Source: Botryococcus braunii (Eukaryota; Chlorophyta; Trebouxiophyceae). Taken from it: 17,500 nucleotides of DNA. Shown one piece after another: positions 16,055-17,500 of this stretch. The stretch lies in contig KV908363.1 of assembly GCA_002005505.1 (NCBI GenBank), positions 121,035 through 138,534 on the forward strand, in the 5' to 3' direction. A model generated the notes under the pieces. The model made no database searches. It saw nothing but the letters and a program-made list of their open reading frames with translations, and was not told where the DNA came from. Within the stretch, counting starts at the first letter, position 1. Every line of letters begins with the position of its first letter. Made by a program: the position numbers and the translations under genes.

Positions 16055-17500
16055 ATGTCGTCCTCGCAGGAGGCGCAGTTTCACCCTCAGGTACGTGCGG
16101 ATCATCCATTTATCTCTCTAAACAATGCGGTAACGCATTGTTTCAACTACTGCTTTGGTAGTTGTACTTTTGGAATGATCTTATGGTAAAGCATATCGAC
16201 AAAGTACATGCCATATCAAGGTGTAAAAAACGGTGTTTTGTTGCAAGGTTGAAACATCTGTGTGGCATGCAAAGGCTGCGGGCGTAAGGATTTGTCTAAC
16301 GACGTTGCTGTTGCGATTGCCTGCAAGTATCTTGGTTTTTTGACTCAAGCCCTGGTTTCGTCTTTCGGAGAAGCAAACTAACTCTGCAGATGGATTTTCA
16401 ACTACGGTATATTCTTGTATCTAAATGAGCCACACGAGTTGATCTGGGTTGGTTGACCTGAAGTTGGTGAAACTCAGCTGTGGCTTGATAGGGTGTCCCC
16501 ACCACACCTCAATTCTGGGGCGCAAAGAGAAATATGCTGTAGCAAGTTGTCGTAGCAAGCACCTTTTGACAGCGCTGCCCATTCCGCACTCTCCTGTGTC
16601 GACTGATGTCTGAAGATGATGTTTATCCTGAGCACGCCGCAACTCCAACTTTAGCTCCTCGTAAGATATTGAGGAGCAACTTGCTGGAAGAATTTCGATT
16701 TCTCAAGGGCCTTTCTAAGCATTGAGGAAGGACTCACATGGTATACTTATGGACCTTTTTATGCTGACCTGAAGGTGGTCAGCTTTCCGGAATGTGCAGG
16801 CAGATTTCCTGGCAGATGCATCACCTGAGAACTCTGCACCCAATGGACCGTCTATTAAAGTAGACAATGGCCTGTCAGTGGGCTCAGGCTATGGCCCATA
16901 TGTGTCGGTCCCAGTAAGGCGGGAGTCGAGTGCTGGGTCTGAAACATCAGTCGGCCAGCCAGATACCGGCACCAAGCCCCCAATCTATGATGTCAACATG
17001 GAGGTCGACGTCAAACAGATACATGGGCCCACCCTGCTTTCAGGCGATGCTCTTCTCTTGAACCATGCCCCTCTTCTTGTTCAAGACTCTCTGCAGTCAG
17101 ACATCGATCAAGAAGATCGGACTGTGGACCACCAAAATGCAGAGCAAAGACCAACAAGCACCGTGAATCCTTCTTGGGCCAATGAAGAGACTGGGGACGC
17201 CAAAGCCGGGCTTCAGAATGACGATTTGCAGATTGAGAATGCTGCAGCAGGGTCTGACATTACTGCAGCGGGGTCTGGCCTTACAAATGCTGCATCTGTC
17301 CCTGTGGGTAGTGTCTCAACTTCAGAGCCCACCACAGGGCCTAACACAAATCAAAGAATAGATGGGGAGGGCAGTGGTGGAATAGACACGGCACAGGAGT
17401 GCCCTGAGGCGGAGATGAAAGACTTGACGAGGGTCCGTGTGATGGAAGGCTTAGCAGTCGAAGATGCCCCACGGGGTTCGGGCGGTGGCTGTATGGAGGG
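16055..17500 (+). CDS. Hypothetical acidic, probably disordered protein, 5' part of a multi-exon gene, open at right edge
   Basis: I do not recognise this gene. The model is: exon 1 at 16055-16090 (ATG; MSSSQEAQFHPQ, donor CAG|GTACGT, phase 0), exon 2 at 16573-16660 (acceptor TTTTGACAG; includes MSEDDVYPEHAATPTLAP; donor GTAAGA, phase 1), and exon 3 from 16783 (acceptor GGTGGTCAG) open to the end of the window. Phases fit throughout, and the third exon alone is stop-free for about 239 codons. The sequence is rich in Ser, Gly, Asp, Glu, Asn and Pro, has no membrane segment, and contains a small internal repeat (AAGSDIT / AAGSGLT). An alternative start is the ATG at 16606. A seven-codon upstream open frame begins at 15992. 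The exon 3 frame is the best supported part; exons 1 and 2 are inferred from splice signals. Confidence 0.45.
16120..16164. repeat. Two abutting perfect hairpins
   Basis: The first is AAACAATGCG-GTAA-CGCATTGTTT (16120-16143; 10-bp stem, 4-nt loop). The second is CAACTAC-TGCTTTG-GTAGTTG (16144-16164; 7-bp stem, 7-nt loop) and starts at the very next base. Both stems are perfect. They lie about 30 nt after the proposed exon 1 donor (16091). I do not recognise a known RNA class. Confidence 0.9.

Noticed and set aside
16661..16732. LLEEFR in the plus frame, reminiscent of the segment before Puf repeats in Pumilio proteins
   Set aside because: It lies just past a good donor (GTAAGA) and is followed by a stop with no further donor. 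No Puf repeat is nearby, so it is most likely intronic.

Overview
This window looks like nuclear DNA from an intron-rich green alga or other member of the green lineage. The decisive evidence is a seven-exon gene for the minor photosystem II antenna protein CP26 (LHCB5), with GT-AG introns. Long dinucleotide and homopolymer tracts fill many introns and intergenic stretches. I see no bacterial, organellar or viral gene organisation, no CRISPR array, and no tRNA or rRNA gene. The exact species cannot be read from the sequence.

Layout. Positions 1-7722 (minus strand) hold most of a GPI ethanolamine-phosphate transferase 3 (PIG-O/Gpi13-type) gene. I can place nine exons; the gene runs off the left edge before its C-terminal membrane segments. 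Positions 7723-8158 separate this gene from a head-to-head neighbour and probably serve as a shared promoter region, with one G-box and two I-box-type GATAAG motifs. Positions 8159-11473 (plus strand) hold a complete LHCB5 gene coding for 319 residues. Positions 11474-16054 contain no gene I can identify. This stretch is dominated by low-complexity DNA, including a 433-nt run of pure pyrimidine, plus short direct repeats and a few orphan coding-like segments. From about 16055 to the right edge (plus strand) is a plausible but unrecognised gene: a short first exon, a second exon, and then a long open frame encoding an acidic, probably disordered protein that continues beyond the window.

The genes do not form a functional pathway. 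One acts in the endoplasmic reticulum (GPI-anchor assembly), one in the thylakoid (light harvesting), and one is unknown. The PIG-O and CP26 models rest on exon-by-exon reading. Splice phases match at every junction used, and the order of motifs follows the known families. I found no convincing novel system. The items most worth a second look are a large hydrophilic insert and a Cys-rich segment in PIG-O, two abutting perfect hairpins near the start of the unknown gene, a nested hairpin in a PIG-O intron, and the very long polypyrimidine tract.
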